A DNA stretch of 64,000 nucleotides from Bombyx mori (lineage: Eukaryota > Arthropoda > Insecta > Lepidoptera > Bombycidae), in assembly GCF_030269925.1 (NCBI RefSeq), contig NC_085129.1, positions 12,081,501 through 12,145,500 of the forward strand, read 5' to 3'. Shown piece by piece: positions 22,397 through 33,523 of this stretch. The number at the start of each line of letters is the position of its first letter. Position 1 is the stretch's first letter. A model generated the notes under the pieces. It saw only the letters and a program-made list of their open reading frames with translations, did not search any database and was not told where the DNA came from. The position numbers and the translations under genes are program-made.

Positions 22397-23158
22397 ATGG
22401 AAGAAATCATGAAAGCCTTACAAAATATTCAAAAAGAACTGAACGCTCAAAAAATAGAAATTCAGAAAAGTGGTGAAAAGGTGACAGAGCAAGTAACACT
22501 CAACATAATTAACAAATTAGAAGAGAAATTTTCCATATTGGAAGAAAAACATCAAACTTTGAAAGAAAATGTTGAACAACAAGAAAAAAGGATTCAATTT
22601 ATGGAAAAACAAGCAAGACAAAGAAACATAATTTTCTTCGGTATCGAAGAGAGTGAGACATCCTATCATAACTTGGAGAACAATATATTGCAATTCATAA
22701 GTGAAAGACTGTTATTAAAATTGGATTGTAGAGATATTCAAGAAATAAAGAGAGTGGGGAAAAAGGGTGATAAGCCGCGACCAATAATTGTAACCTTTTC
22801 TACCCTTGGTTCAAAGGTCAGCATTCTCAAGCATAAAAGATTATTAAAAGACACCCAATACTACTTAAACGAAGACTACCCTAAACACATACTAGAAAAA
22901 AGGAAAGAACTACAGGAGGAAGCAAATAGAGAGCGCGAGAAAGGAAATAAAGTCATGATAAAATACGATAAGCTTGTTATATTAAAATCAAATAACAAAA
23001 GAATACTGATGACTTCACCAGAGTCAGATCCCAATTCCCAAGCACTAGTTGGTAATAGTACAACAAGACCCATTAAGAAAAAAAAAAAAAACAATCAAAC
23101 CCATATATACCTAGATCAAATAGTGTCTCAGAAGGAGTTCTTAAACCAAGCATTCTAA
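22397..23158 (+). CDS. LINE ORF1 protein, coiled coil plus RNA-binding domain (253 aa)
   Basis: The start is the ATG at 22397. Residues about 10-75 form a long charged coiled coil (LEEKFSILEEKHQTLKENVE). Residues about 76-180 resemble the L1-type ORF1 RRM region (ARQRNIIFFGIEES, then IQEIKRVGKKGDKPRPIIVT and LKHKRLLKDTQYYLNEDYPK). A basic tail follows, with a polylysine run at the A10 tract (23079-23090). Such proteins coat the LINE RNA as a ribonucleoprotein. The stop at 23158 is 74 bases before the ORF2 frame opens. The frame is intact. Confidence 0.88.
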   Translation: MEEIMKALQNIQKELNAQKIEIQKSGEKVTEQVTLNIINKLEEKFSILEEKHQTLKENVEQQEKRIQFMEKQARQRNIIFFGIEESETSYHNLENNILQFISERLLLKLDCRDIQEIKRVGKKGDKPRPIIVTFSTLGSKVSILKHKRLLKDTQYYLNEDYPKHILEKRKELQEEANREREKGNKVMIKYDKLVILKSNNKRILMTSPESDPNSQALVGNSTTRPIKKKKKNNQTHIYLDQIVSQKEFLNQAF

Positions 23159-23319
23159 GCTATTTAGTAAACAATAACGTTAATACACCACATAACCAAA
23201 CCAACGATAAAACCATTAACTTACATTCATAACAATCAACTTCCCCCTCCCTCAACGATGCAACATTCAATCAATTTCAACTAAGCAACGAAAACCATCT
23301 TCCAATCCGGCTGGTCACC

Positions 23320-26253
23320 GTGGAAGATCAAGACCAAAACCCTCTAAAGAAGACATCTCAAACTCCTTCAATAATAAGAAATGGAACACTAACACAAGAA
23401 ATACTTAACTCAACTAAAAAGAAGAAAGATCATCTCTACATATTAACTTACAACGTCAGAACTTTATCTACTTACGAACGCTTAATCGAACTTAGCGAAG
23501 CTCTCACTAAAATCAAATACGACATAATTGGAATGTGTGAAATAAGGAGGACGGGCACCAGGATAGAAGAATATAATAATTTCATACTATGCCACACAGG
23601 ACTCACACCTGGCAAACGTGGAGTCGGTTTCATAATAAATAAAACCCGTAAGAACTGGATTGAAAGTTTCATGGGAATAAACGATAGAGTAGCATTATTA
23701 AACTTAAACATACAAGGATTGTCCATGTCAATTATACAGATATACGCTCCAACTGAAACGGCATGTGAAGAAGAGATTAACAACTTCTACACAAATGTCA
23801 ATAGAGCCGTAGACCAAGCCTACAAGAACTATATAATAATGGGTGACTTTAACGCGAAAATAGGTCAACCAAGAAAAGATGAACATCTAATAATGAAACC
23901 AAACGGATATGGTGAAAGAAACCAGAGAGGTCAGAGGCTAATTGATTTCGCCCTCGAACACAAACTTGCCATCTTAAATACTTTCTTTCATAAAAAACCA
24001 AACCAAAGATGGACCTGGCGATCACCGAACGATAAATACAAAAATGAAATAGATTACGTATTGTCAAATCAACCAAACATCTTCCAAAACATAGAAGTTT
24101 TAAATCTGAACTACCCGTCAGACCACAGGGCAATCAGAGCAACAATGTCTATCACAAAGCAGACGAAAAAACGCACAGCCTATAAAAGCAATCGATATTC
24201 ATCACTAAAAACTGAACAAGAAATATTATCTTTTAAACAAAACATTTCATCACAATTACAGGATTTATATAAAGCCCAAGAAAAAACATCAGTACAGGCT
24301 TTATATAACACACTAACCAAGGCCATAACCCAGAGCTTACAGGACGCCCGAATTTCCAACGAAATATCAAAAGGTAACCATAAAGTTTTCAAGGAGTATA
24401 CACTGGAACTTATCAAGAGAAGACAAGAGTTACAACATACTAAGATAAAAACTCGAGACACAAAAAATGAACTATCAGCTCTATACAAACTAATAAGTAA
24501 ACACATTAAACAGGACTACAAATGCTACAGATTGAAGACTATTGAAAAACATCTGGAAAAAGCAGGAAGCTCAAAAAAGGCCCTTAAAGAACTAAGAATA
24601 AATAAATTTTGGATAGACAGCTTAAACTGTAAGGACAAAACCGTAAATAATCGAAAAGAAATCATAGATGTAGCAACACATTTCTATAAAACACTATATA
24701 AAGCACAAGGAAACGAGTGTACCAGCCATAGCTATGCAAATGATATTAACTCTACAAACAAAAGCGGAGACATAGCACCAATAACTGAAAAAGAAGTAAC
24801 ACAAGAAATAAAAAAGCTAAAGCTAGAGAAGAGCCCAGGACCAGATGGCATTACAAATGAAGCTATAAAGGTTGCTTGGCCGCTACTGACTCTCCCATTA
24901 TTACACTTATTTAACCTTATATTAAAAACTGCTGAAATACCATCGCAGTGGGCAGAATCGGAAATAATTTTAATTTACAAAAAAGGTGACTCAAAAGACA
25001 TCACAAATTACAGGCCTTTAAGCTTACTCTCATGTATCTACAAACTGTTTTCCTCCATAATTAACAAAAGAATAAGTGTCACAATAGAAGCAAACCAACC
25101 AATAGAACAAGCAGGTTTTCGCAAGAGTTTTTCAACAATCGACCACATACATACTCTAGAACAAATAATGGAAAAATATCAAGAGAAGCAAAGAACGTTA
25201 TACATTGCATATATTGATTATAAAAAAGCTTTTGATACCGTGTCACATTCAAGTATCTGGACCGCCCTGCAAGCTCAAAAAGTTGAACAAAAGTATATAG
25301 ATATAATAAGTAACATTTACAAAAGTAGTACAGCAAAAATAAAACTAGAATCCACTGGTTCTACGTTCTCCATCGGAAGAGGCGTGAAACAAGGCGACCC
25401 GCTATCTCCAAAGTTATTTATATCTCTCCTAGAGTCAATAATAAAAAGACTCAACTGGGAAAAGACAGGATTGAACATCAATGGCAAGTATTTATCTCAC
25501 CTATGCTTCGCAGATGACTTAGTTTTGCTGTCAGAATCTAGCACACAATTACAAAGCATGATCGATTCACTAAACACAGCTAGTAAGCAGGTAGGACTGG
25601 AAATGAATCTTTCTAAAACAATGGTTATGACAAATAGTTTACAGAGAAGAATATCAGTGGACAACGAAACTCTGAAATATACAGAGAATTACATTTACCT
25701 TGGAAAACAAATTGGCTTGAACAGAAAACAAAATGACCTAGAAATAGAACGAAGAGTACAAAATACTTGGAACAAGTATTGGTCCTTAAAAGAGATATTC
25801 AAAAGTAACATGCCAACAAATATCAAAACAAAAGTCATGATGCAATGCCTCCTACCTTGTCTAACCTATGCATGTCAAACTTGGAAATTTACATGTAAAT
25901 TAAAAAGCAAAATTACTAGCTGCCAACGCGGAATAGAACGAAGTATGCTCAATATAAAAAAGATGCAAAAAATTCGTCACACAAAAATTAGAGAAGCCAC
26001 CAAAGCGACGGATGCTCTAATCTACGCTAAGAAACTAAAATGGAAGTGGGCTGGGCACGTGGCGAGGCTAAAGGATGAGAGATGGACCAACAGGGTAACA
26101 ACGTGGAAGGGTCCAATAGGCAAACGCCGGAAAGGCAGACCCCACATGAGATGGTCAGACGAGCTGATAAAAATAGCTGGTACCCGCTGGCCACAAATAG
26201 CCCAAGATAAAGATATATGGTATTCTTTAGAGGAGGCCTTCACATTCATTTGA
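23320..26253 (+). CDS. LINE ORF2: AP endonuclease and reverse transcriptase (about 977 aa)
   Basis: The protein nicks target DNA and copies the LINE RNA at the nick. Endonuclease motifs: LYILTYNVRTL near residue 40, MCEIRRTG near 73, YAPTE near 143, MGDFNAKIG near 173 and YPSDHRAI near 265. RT motifs: KLEKSPGPDGITNEAIK near 505, NYRPLSLLSCIYKL near 565, EQAGFRKSFSTIDHI near 595, YIDYKKAFDTVSH near 637, GVKQGDPLSPKLF near 687 and the catalytic CFADDLVLL near 729. The C-terminal region has WKWAGHVAR and KRRKGRPHMRW, common in moth RTE-type ORFs. The frame is open from 23233 but contains no ATG until codon 72 (23533), inside the endonuclease. The GTG at 23320 is only a nominal start. No internal stop or frameshift was found. 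Confidence 0.9.
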   Translation: MEDQDQNPLKKTSQTPSIIRNGTLTQEILNSTKKKKDHLYILTYNVRTLSTYERLIELSEALTKIKYDIIGMCEIRRTGTRIEEYNNFILCHTGLTPGKRGVGFIINKTRKNWIESFMGINDRVALLNLNIQGLSMSIIQIYAPTETACEEEINNFYTNVNRAVDQAYKNYIIMGDFNAKIGQPRKDEHLIMKPNGYGERNQRGQRLIDFALEHKLAILNTFFHKKPNQRWTWRSPNDKYKNEIDYVLSNQPNIFQNIEVLNLNYPSDHRAIRATMSITKQTKKRTAYKSNRYSSLKTEQEILSFKQNISSQLQDLYKAQEKTSVQALYNTLTKAITQSLQDARISNEISKGNHKVFKEYTLELIKRRQELQHTKIKTRDTKNELSALYKLISKHIKQDYKCYRLKTIEKHLEKAGSSKKALKELRINKFWIDSLNCKDKTVNNRKEIIDVATHFYKTLYKAQGNECTSHSYANDINSTNKSGDIAPITEKEVTQEIKKLKLEKSPGPDGITNEAIKVAWPLLTLPLLHLFNLILKTAEIPSQWAESEIILIYKKGDSKDITNYRPLSLLSCIYKLFSSIINKRISVTIEANQPIEQAGFRKSFSTIDHIHTLEQIMEKYQEKQRTLYIAYIDYKKAFDTVSHSSIWTALQAQKVEQKYIDIISNIYKSSTAKIKLESTGSTFSIGRGVKQGDPLSPKLFISLLESIIKRLNWEKTGLNINGKYLSHLCFADDLVLLSESSTQLQSMIDSLNTASKQVGLEMNLSKTMVMTNSLQRRISVDNETLKYTENYIYLGKQIGLNRKQNDLEIERRVQNTWNKYWSLKEIFKSNMPTNIKTKVMMQCLLPCLTYACQTWKFTCKLKSKITSCQRGIERSMLNIKKMQKIRHTKIREATKATDALIYAKKLKWKWAGHVARLKDERWTNRVTTWKGPIGKRRKGRPHMRWSDELIKIAGTRWPQIAQDKDIWYSLEEAFTFI

Positions 26254-26552
26254 GGAGGGTTCATGTAAACAAACTTTTATATTTTAGACACTATAAACTT
26301 TTTTTAAAAAGCACTATCTATATTTATATATTTTTTTTAAACGAGGGGTTTGAGGGAAGAGGGATGAGAGGAGGAAGGAGAAGGGGGCAAACAAGTGTAA
26401 ACAGCATCACTATTATTTTTTCTTCTTTCCTTTTTTTTCTTTTTTCTCTTCTTCTTATAATTTCTTCTTCATACTTGAAACGTGTATGTAACCTATTATT
26501 TGCATGAAATAAAAGGCTTATTATTATTATTATTATTATAATACTTAACCTG

Positions 26553-26721
26553 TTATTTATCTAGGATGTCGTTCAGAAGAGTTTTGTGACTGCCAATGGA
26601 ATACGAAGTCAATAATTCGTTTTCCTGATTTACCAATAATTGTCCAAAAGTCACATTGCCGGCTTTGATAATAGTCGACTCATATCACTCACTCAGGAGC
26701 TCCACTAGTACGCATCTTTAG
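26553..26721. other. Short spacer between LINE and pogo-like element
   Basis: There is no gene. It contains a GACTCATATCACTCACTCAG segment similar to the motif repeats seen left of the Harbinger element. Confidence 0.3.
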
Positions 26722-26991
26722 TACCGGTAAAATGGGGCGATTAGGGACAAATTCCAACTTGATGAACAATTTTAAGGTAGTTGTTGATGTTTAAAATGCT
26801 ATATCAGGATCAAAATGATTGAGTCTTGAGGGTATCTTTGTTATCCAATTTAAAGCTATGCAATTAGCATTCCAGTTTAAGCAAAAAAAGCAAAAATAGG
26901 TGTTATCCCTATTTATCCAGAAATTGCGGTTATTGGGGACGAAATTAGTGTTCATAGAGAAATTTGCTAGGGCTGGCACTCCTTAGTTTTA

Positions 26992-27486
26992 ATTTATTTG
27001 TTTTGTTGCACCAACAAAGTGATCATCAATAAAAAACATTGAAAAACTGACAAAAGTACATGGCAGATGTCACCTCAATCATAGGTGCAATCGACAGTGC
27101 ATTGACTACAAAAAAAAAAAAAAAAAATATAACTAAAACTTGATTACATTTAATTACTTATGATTAATTTATATTTACTTGGGAAATTATCCGCGACAGA
27201 TTTTTCCTGTAAGTTGTGAGACAATTAGAAAAAACATCTATTTCATCACTTAAAGTTAGGTCAGCGCAATCGGACAACTCCGAATGAACATTAACGGAGA
27301 CCGCGCTACCGTGGACATTATTGTAGTCCCAAACGATTCTGTTTAAGGAAGGGTAAGCACCTAAATTCGAACGAGCGGGCTTTCTTATAAGCGGTTTATA
27401 TTTCTTCGTTCTTAGAAAGTACTTAGGGGCTGATATATTTATCTGAGTTAAGAGCTTAGGTGTGTCCGTTATTCCATGGATTAATC
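26992..27486 (-). mobile_element. 3' end of the same non-LTR element as at 1.1-3.6 kb
   Basis: Read on the minus strand, it starts within the RT C-terminal region (CATGGAATAACGGACACACC), passes an uninterrupted TTTGGGACTACAATAATGTC junction, and ends in the shared TTGATGATCACTTTGTTGGT 3' terminus. It has no mariner and so shows the pre-insertion site. It is 5' truncated. Confidence 0.9.
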
Positions 27487-27557
27487 AGGTGGATACCCCC
27501 ACTTTAAACAAATATTAATATATTTTATTATGTATTACCTAGACATTTTTGTCCACC

Positions 27558-27737
27558 TTAAGATTTAATTGTTCTTGTCATATGTCTATGCAAAACCGAC
27601 TTACTTGTGTTAAATTGCTTAGCTATTTCAACTAAAGACTTATTCCTAATTTCATAGGCTTCTATTACTGTTTTTAATATTAAGGGATCATATGTCTTAT
27701 AAGGATTTGCACTCTTTGATACGTACACGCGAGGCAT
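27558..27737 (-). pseudogene. Psq/CENP-B-type HTH fragment of the pogo-like element
   Basis: Codons from the ATG at 27737 read MPRVYVSKSANPYKTYDPLI and then an HTH: LVEIAKQFNTSKSVLHRHMT. It ends after about 59 residues at a stop. This is the N-terminal DNA-binding helix-turn-helix of pogo-type transposases; the DDE domain is absent. A polypyrimidine stretch and TAG lie just before the ATG, so an upstream exon is possible. It may instead be a domesticated or exonised fragment, but its position between matching TIRs favours the transposon. Confidence 0.6.
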
Positions 27738-28096
27738 ATCTAAAAATAGAAAACAACGCGTAACTGATAATATAAATATTTGCCACATAATAAAATAACA
27801 CTGCATTGATAATTTTGAATAAAAGTTGTAGACAAAAACATCATGAATAAACCAGATTCTTACCAACAATTAAAAAAAATATTGTTATAATTACATAGAC
27901 AACCCTAGAAACCTGTACCTATTTATACTTAGGTCGTTTCCATTTCACATATTCTCATCCCAATCGACCCCTTTTTCGTTGTTATTTGTACCTGAGACGT
28001 CCCCAATATCCCCAAAAACAACAGATTTTTACATGTATTTTTATTTTATCAAATACATTAATACCAATAACAACTGAGACTTACCTTTAATATAAC

Positions 28097-28362
28097 GGCC
28101 GTCTGGTGTAGTGGTAAGTGACATGGTCACTACACAAGGTGGTCGCGGGTTCGAATCCCGCCAAGGGAAGATTATTATATGATAAATATAAATGTCTTTT
28201 CCAGGGTTATGGTTGTATATTAAATATATGTATGTGTATAATCAAAATCTTACATTTATTTCCGTTATCTGGTACCTGTAACACAAGTTCTTTACGAACT
28301 TATCACGGGACCAGTTAACGTGGCGTGATTATTAGTAAATATTTATTTATTTATTTATTTTA
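28097..28362 (+). mobile_element. tRNA-derived SINE (not Bm1)
   Basis: The head shows a pol III A box (TGGTGTAGTGGTAAGTGACA) and a B box (GGGTTCGAATCCC). The would-be acceptor arms do not pair, and an unrelated body of about 190 bases follows, ending in ATTTATTTATTTATTT repeats. This type is common in Lepidoptera. It sits inside the pogo-like element. Confidence 0.75.
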
Positions 28363-28675
28363 TATATGATGGTTCAAACACTAATTTGCGTTTATAAATC
28401 ACAGTCCTCTTCTATTATTTTAAAATAAATAAAAGAGAACAAAGTTTCTAGCACTAAAATAATTACCACCACAGAAAGTTAATTTGAAACACGATTTTTT
28501 ATAAGTTATTATCATGCATATTCAGAGTTGTTTTGTGAACTTTCAACATTCTACTATTACACTACAAAAAATGGAAGATTTTGCAACGATTAAAAAACTA
28601 GTATTGCGCGTCGAAAGATTTTCCTGTTTTTTTCCCCAATCACCTCTCGATCCCTAATCGCCCCATTTTACGGTA

Positions 28676-29236
28676 CCTATTATTGGTCTTTTTTGGCGGG
28701 AACGCGAGGAGTGAAGTTGTATGATTTTTTTTTATTAATTTTGTCTATTTAGTGTTTCTTCAGGTTTAAATGTGTAATAACGGTGGTTTATTAATCGTTT
28801 AATATTTGTGAAAGTGCACAAATGTGGGGAAATGAAACAAAGCCACTGAACGTAACTTCTCGGGATCCTCCAAAAAGTCCACTGAAAAAATCTCAGTAAA
28901 TGACCACCATTTTACTGAGATTATATTTCATCCCAAATCATCTCATTTAATTTCATCCCAGTTTATTAATGTCTCAAATTAATCATCTTCATTTCATTTC
29001 ACTCCATAATATCATTTTTTATAAAAATATGAATATATTTAAATTAAAATAAGACATGACTTAAAGGTCTTAGTTACCAGGTCACAAAATCCCTTTAAAA
29101 AAAACCCAACTATATAGTACTATATACTTGAAAACTTGAAACTACGTCCAAATATAATAAGTGTATAATCTATGACTACGTCGTCTAAAATATAAGAACG
29201 TTTATCATCTGAATTTGTTTTTCTGAAATATATAAA
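28676..29236. other. Upstream region of IscU
   Basis: No repeat or ORF was recognised. The IscU promoter should lie toward the right end; a TATAAAATGG segment at 29231-29240 overlaps the start codon and is therefore not a usable TATA box. A run of ATTTCATCCC-like direct repeats occurs at about 28918-29010. Confidence 0.35.
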
Positions 29237-32200
29237 ATGGCTTTTTTAATCAACGGAATTCGTCGATGTATGTGTCTTAAAGGCTTTGGAAGTCCTAATG
29301 TGATTCTTGCGGCACCTTATCATGCAAACGTAAGTACCTATATGCATCAAAAATATTTGCCAATGTCAAGGATTATCGATTTTCTACTTTGCGACGTAAT
29401 TTTGGCAAAAACCTTGACCATCAGAAAAAGCGAGTAGGAGCTAATGGTCGGCCGATTAAAATGTTAATAATTAATTAAGAGTCTTTTAAAATAAACTCCC
29501 GGAACCATTCTCGATTAGAAATTATTTTCGAAATTTAGACATTTCTTGCAACATGCAATCGAAAATTGTATAAATTTTGGAAAGTATACATTTATAATTT
29601 CATTTTCTCTTAAGATTTATAACAAGCTCTTTAAGCTGTTTAAATAATAAAATAAGCCTCACGAGTGTCAAGTTTTTGTCGAACAATCCAGAATGTACAT
29701 TCGATCGAAAATTTATTATTTGAATCAACTTTAATAGTAAATTACTTAAATAAAAATAATACTTAGATGGAAATATCCACTACCTTTTTTTCTACATGTA
29801 TGTTTGTAGTGTCATCTCATCACCTACAAATTTTTCACCATAAAATTTTCAACTACAAATAAAATACACTTTCATTACAACCATATAGGTAAGAAGAAGG
29901 ATACATCCTAAGTACTATTAAGGATTGAGATTTCAAGTAATTGTCTAATGTGAGAATTTAAGTTATGCAATATCTTCGCCCTAGTGGAAAAAGAGTGCCA
30001 GCAACTGTTTCACTGAGCTAGTCAAAATATTATTATACTAACTAAGGGATTTAGAATTGCCGATTTCAAGAAAATGTGAATTCATTGCTATCTAACCAAA
30101 GGGACAAACAAACAAACAATTACAGTTTCAGATTTATAAAATTAGTATGTATAATAAGAGTATACTTTATCTTACAGGTCATTGACCATTACGAGAATCC
30201 TCGCAATGTTGGTTCATTGGATAAGAAAGATAAAAATGTAGGTACAGGCCTCGTTGGTGCACCTGCATGTGGAGACGTAATGAAGTTGCAAATCAAAGTG
30301 GACGAGAATGGAAAAATCGTTGATGCCAAATTTAAAACTTTTGGATGTGGTTCAGCTATAGCTTCAAGCTCTCTTGCCACTGAATGGGTTAAAGGAAAAA
30401 CAGTTGATGAGGCACTAAAATTGAAGAACACAGATATTGCTAAAGAGCTGTCCTTACCACCAGTCAAGCTTCATTGCTCTAGTAAGTTTTTAATTGTTAA
30501 ACTGCAATTTATCAACATAGTAATGATATGTACAAAACTTTTTTTACTGGAACTGTAAAGAGTCAGAACATTTACCAAATTTTTTAAGTTCTTTTCATAT
30601 GAATTACAGACACTAAGTACTTTAATTTGATACCACACACATGAAGCTATTGTCTGTGATTAAATAAAGCATCATATTTTACCATACTGAATTTTAAAAT
30701 GCATTATTGGAATAACTATGGATTTGGTAATTACTTAATAACAGGTGGCATGTAAGCTTATTGATCCATCTCAGCAATAAAAAATGCTAAGGAAAAGTTA
30801 GTGTAACACAGAAAATATTCTGGTCCAGATACAAATTAAGCAAAATACTATCTACGGTCACGGTGGCATAATAATTTTAATGAATATGAACCATTGAATT
30901 AGGACCATTGTACTTGTGCCTTCACTCTGTGGTTGATTTATGATTAGTATACTGGACACTATAGCAGGGGTGGGCAAATATTTTGATAGTCGGGCCACAT
31001 TGCAGATGAAAATTTGACCTCGGGCAAAACAGTTTTTTTTTTCTAATTTTAAGTATAGTTTTTGCTTAGGATGTCAATTAATAATTTTTTTATAACTTTT
31101 GAGAAAATTAGTTCGACTCTTCGAATTGAAAAATATGTTAAGCAAATACATGAGTTTCAGTTTCATTATTTCTTTAGTGTTTTACGATGCATGCACCCTC
31201 AGTAGATCTATATATGCTTTTATTTCGTTTAATTTTCTGCCAATTTATTGCGGACAGATATTCCTCCAAATGAAAATTAATATAAAATAACTTGCGTTCT
31301 ACTATATTGCAGGAGAAAATGGCGGCTTTAGATTTAAGTTATTTTGTTTATTCATGCAATAATGTGATATAATAAGTATAATAACTAATAAAATTGTGCG
31401 ACTCTTATACATACTGTAATTGTTCAATTATCATAATTATATTTTCGAATAGGAGGCGCTGAAAAGAGGGGTTGTCCGGGAGAACATTTTGGCTCCCACC
31501 AGCATTTATGTTATACAAAAACTAATATTTGTGTTTTTAATAATAATAAAATGCTTCACGGGCCAAAAAAAATTCTACCGCGGGCTGGCCTTTAGCCAGG
31601 CCTGCTCTATGGAGTATAAAACATGTGCAGGGTTGAACTGTAATAGTAATGATACTAGCTGGATGGAAAATAATCTTTACATACTAAACGTGAACATTTT
31701 TTTTTTTATTGCTTAGTTGGGTGGACGAACTCACAGCCCACCTGGTGTTAAGTGGTTACTGGAGCCCATAGACATCTACGACGTAAAATGCTCCACCCAC
31801 CTTGAGATATAAGTTGTAAGGTCTCAGTATAGTTACAACGGCTGCCCCACCCTTCAAACCGAAATGCATTGCCTCACGGCAGAAATAGGCAGGGCGGTGG
31901 TACCTACCCGCGCGGACTCACAACAGGTCCTACCACCAGTAATTACGCAAATTATAATTTTGCGGGTTTCACTTTTATTACACGATGTTATTCCTTCACC
32001 GTGGAAGTCAGTCGTGAACATTTGTTGAGTACATATTTCATTACTTTATAAAAATGATATTTTATGTGCTATAAATTAAAAGCAAAGCCAGCAGCATTTA
32101 ATCTTTGTAACATTTTAACATATTACATTGACATGAAGTCATTTTAGTGTTACAAAAATACACAATGAAAGTTTTCATGATTGGGGTGTTAAGATTTTTG

Positions 32201-32310
32201 ATGTTTAGATTTTTAATACCTTTTTGGTGTTTTCAGTGCTTGCAGAAGACGCAATTAAAGCAGCGTTATCAGATTACAGAATCAAACAACAGACAGAAAA
32301 TAAGGAGTAA
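29237..32310 (+). CDS. IscU: Iron-sulfur cluster assembly scaffold IscU (156 aa)
   Basis: It is the mitochondrial scaffold on which NFS1 and frataxin build [2Fe-2S] clusters before HSC20/HSPA9 hand them on. The exons are 29237-29329, 30178-30481 and 32237-32310, with GTAAGT donors and CAG acceptors. The phases fit, and the split ATG codon at the second junction restores the conserved HCSMLAEDAIKAALSDY. Exon 1 encodes a basic N-terminal leader (FLINGIRRCMCLKGFGSP) without acidic residues, a mitochondrial presequence. The three ligand cysteines are in GAPACGD, KTFGCGSA and KLHCSML, the conserved Asp follows the first, and the LPPVK chaperone-binding motif is present. A polyadenylation signal AATAAA lies at 32367-32372. 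Intron 2 holds a Bm1. The gene appears intact and convergent with Son. Confidence 0.96.
31697..32042 (-). mobile_element. Bm1 SINE in IscU intron 2, 5' truncated
   Basis: The T run at the left is followed by the Bm1 3' end; the copy continues to GTGAACATTTGTTGAGTA but lacks the tRNA head. It is antisense to IscU. Confidence 0.92.
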
Positions 32311-32366
32311 TTGTTATCAATGACTCAACAAAATGGAAAAGATCTGTGATGAAGTTATGTATTCTC

Positions 32367-32372
32367 AATAAA
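32367..32372 (+). terminator. Polyadenylation signal of IscU
   Basis: AATAAA lies 57 bases after the stop codon, the usual distance for an insect 3' UTR end. Confidence 0.65.
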
Positions 32373-32986
32373 CCATATTAAAGTTTTTGTCTCTTCAAAT
32401 ATTTCAAAAATAAAATTGTTATTTTGTTTGTAAATTATAGTAAAAAATAATTCAAATTATTTGTAAGTAGTTTGATGTCATTTTTAACACATTTTAGGCT
32501 TATTTTGAATTCTATGAACAATTTGTAAATATGGGTTTATTTATAGGTGTAGAGAATTAAATTCAATATACCTGTGGTCATTAGCAAAACATCAGTATGA
32601 ATTATGATTAATAACCAATCAATTATGATAAACAATAATAAAAAATAATCAATTGTGCTTACAATTCAGAATAAAGTCCAGTTAGTCTTGGGATTCAATA
32701 GTTTGGAAAGATTGTTTCTGATTTTTTCGGTTTTTGCAGTTATTTATTTTATCTAATAACCACAGAAATATATTTGTTAGCAAGTGTAAAATTTGAAAAG
32801 TCGAATTGTTGTAGTATGTTAAAAAAGTAGTTGGGTAAATTACTTCATGCCCAATAATGAGTTTGTTAATAAGTAATAATAGAATGCTATTGTAGTTCCA
32901 ATAAAATATAAAAGTTAACCTTCGTTTTAATGCAAGTATATTGTTTAATTGTAATAAACAACATTACCGATGCTCTACTGTTGATG
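32373..32986. other. Spacer between convergent genes IscU and Son
   Basis: AT-rich, with further AATAAA-like motifs. No ORF or repeat family was recognised before the Bm1 copy that follows. Confidence 0.35.
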
Positions 32987-33225
32987 TTTTTTTTTATTGT
33001 TTAGATGGGTGGACGAGCTCACAGTCCACCTGGTGTTAAGTGGTTACTGGAACCCATAGACATCTACGACGTAAATGCGCCACCCACCTTGAGATATAAA
33101 TTGTAAGGTCTCAAGTATAGTTACAGCGGCTGCGCCAACCGAAACGTATTATTGCTTCACAGCAGAAATAGGCAGGGTGGTGTTACCTACCCGCGCGGAC
33201 TCACAAGAGGTCCTACCACCAGTAA
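32987..33225 (-). mobile_element. Bm1 SINE, 5' truncated
   Basis: The T run plus ATTGTTTAGATGGGTGGACG is at the left; the copy stops after CCTACCACCAGTAA. A small deletion removed part of the CCCCACCCTTCAAACCG segment. Confidence 0.9.
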
Positions 33226-33523
33226 CCAGTACTATTTAGAACTCTGTTCAAACTTCGTTTGAAAAAGGAATTGTCATTATACTTCACTCAAACTTACTTA
33301 CATACATATATCTTTATCTCATTGGAATTTTTAAGCTATTTCAGATTGACTTAGTGAATCACCTTGTAATATTTGGTAGCGAACAGACCAAAGCCAAATC
33401 GAGATCGGACAGCTGAGCGGGCCGGATTTGGCTATTATTCAATAAAATAACAATAACTACATAAAATTGTATATATTTACAGCAAAGTACAAAATCGTAT
33501 CCATATTGTTTTATGTGTGAGCA
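33226..33523. other. 3' flank of Son
   Basis: No ORF or identified repeat. It should contain the Son 3' UTR on the minus strand; no clear AATAAA was seen within it in that orientation. Confidence 0.3.

Larger units (their letters stand above)
21895..26538 (+). mobile_element. Full-length RTE-like LINE with both ORFs open and 14-bp TSD
   Basis: The 14 bases TAATACTTAACCTG occur immediately left (21881-21894) and right (26539-26552). Between them is a 502-base leader, ORF1 (22397-23158), ORF2 (23233/23320-26253), a 3' UTR and a short TTA microsatellite tail (26518-26538). An exact duplication and uninterrupted ORFs indicate a recent insertion. The A-rich sense strand is typical of LINEs. Confidence 0.92.
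26724..28673 (-). mobile_element. pogo-like DNA transposon (about 1.95 kb) with nested insertions
   Basis: The ends are inverted repeats starting CCG(G)TAAAATGGGGCGATTA followed by GGGA, with TA on both sides (26722-26723 and 28674-28675). Inside on the minus strand is a psq/HTH-type DNA-binding ORF, as in pogo/Tigger transposases. A retrotransposon fragment (26992-27486) and a tRNA-derived SINE (28097-28362) have inserted into it, so the original element was about 1.2 kb. The catalytic domain was not found; the element is decayed or internally deleted. Confidence 0.7.

Noticed and set aside
28097..28175. Possible tRNA gene with A and B boxes
   Set aside because: The 5' and 3' ends cannot form an acceptor stem, and a SINE body with an ATTT-repeat tail follows; it is a tRNA-derived SINE head.
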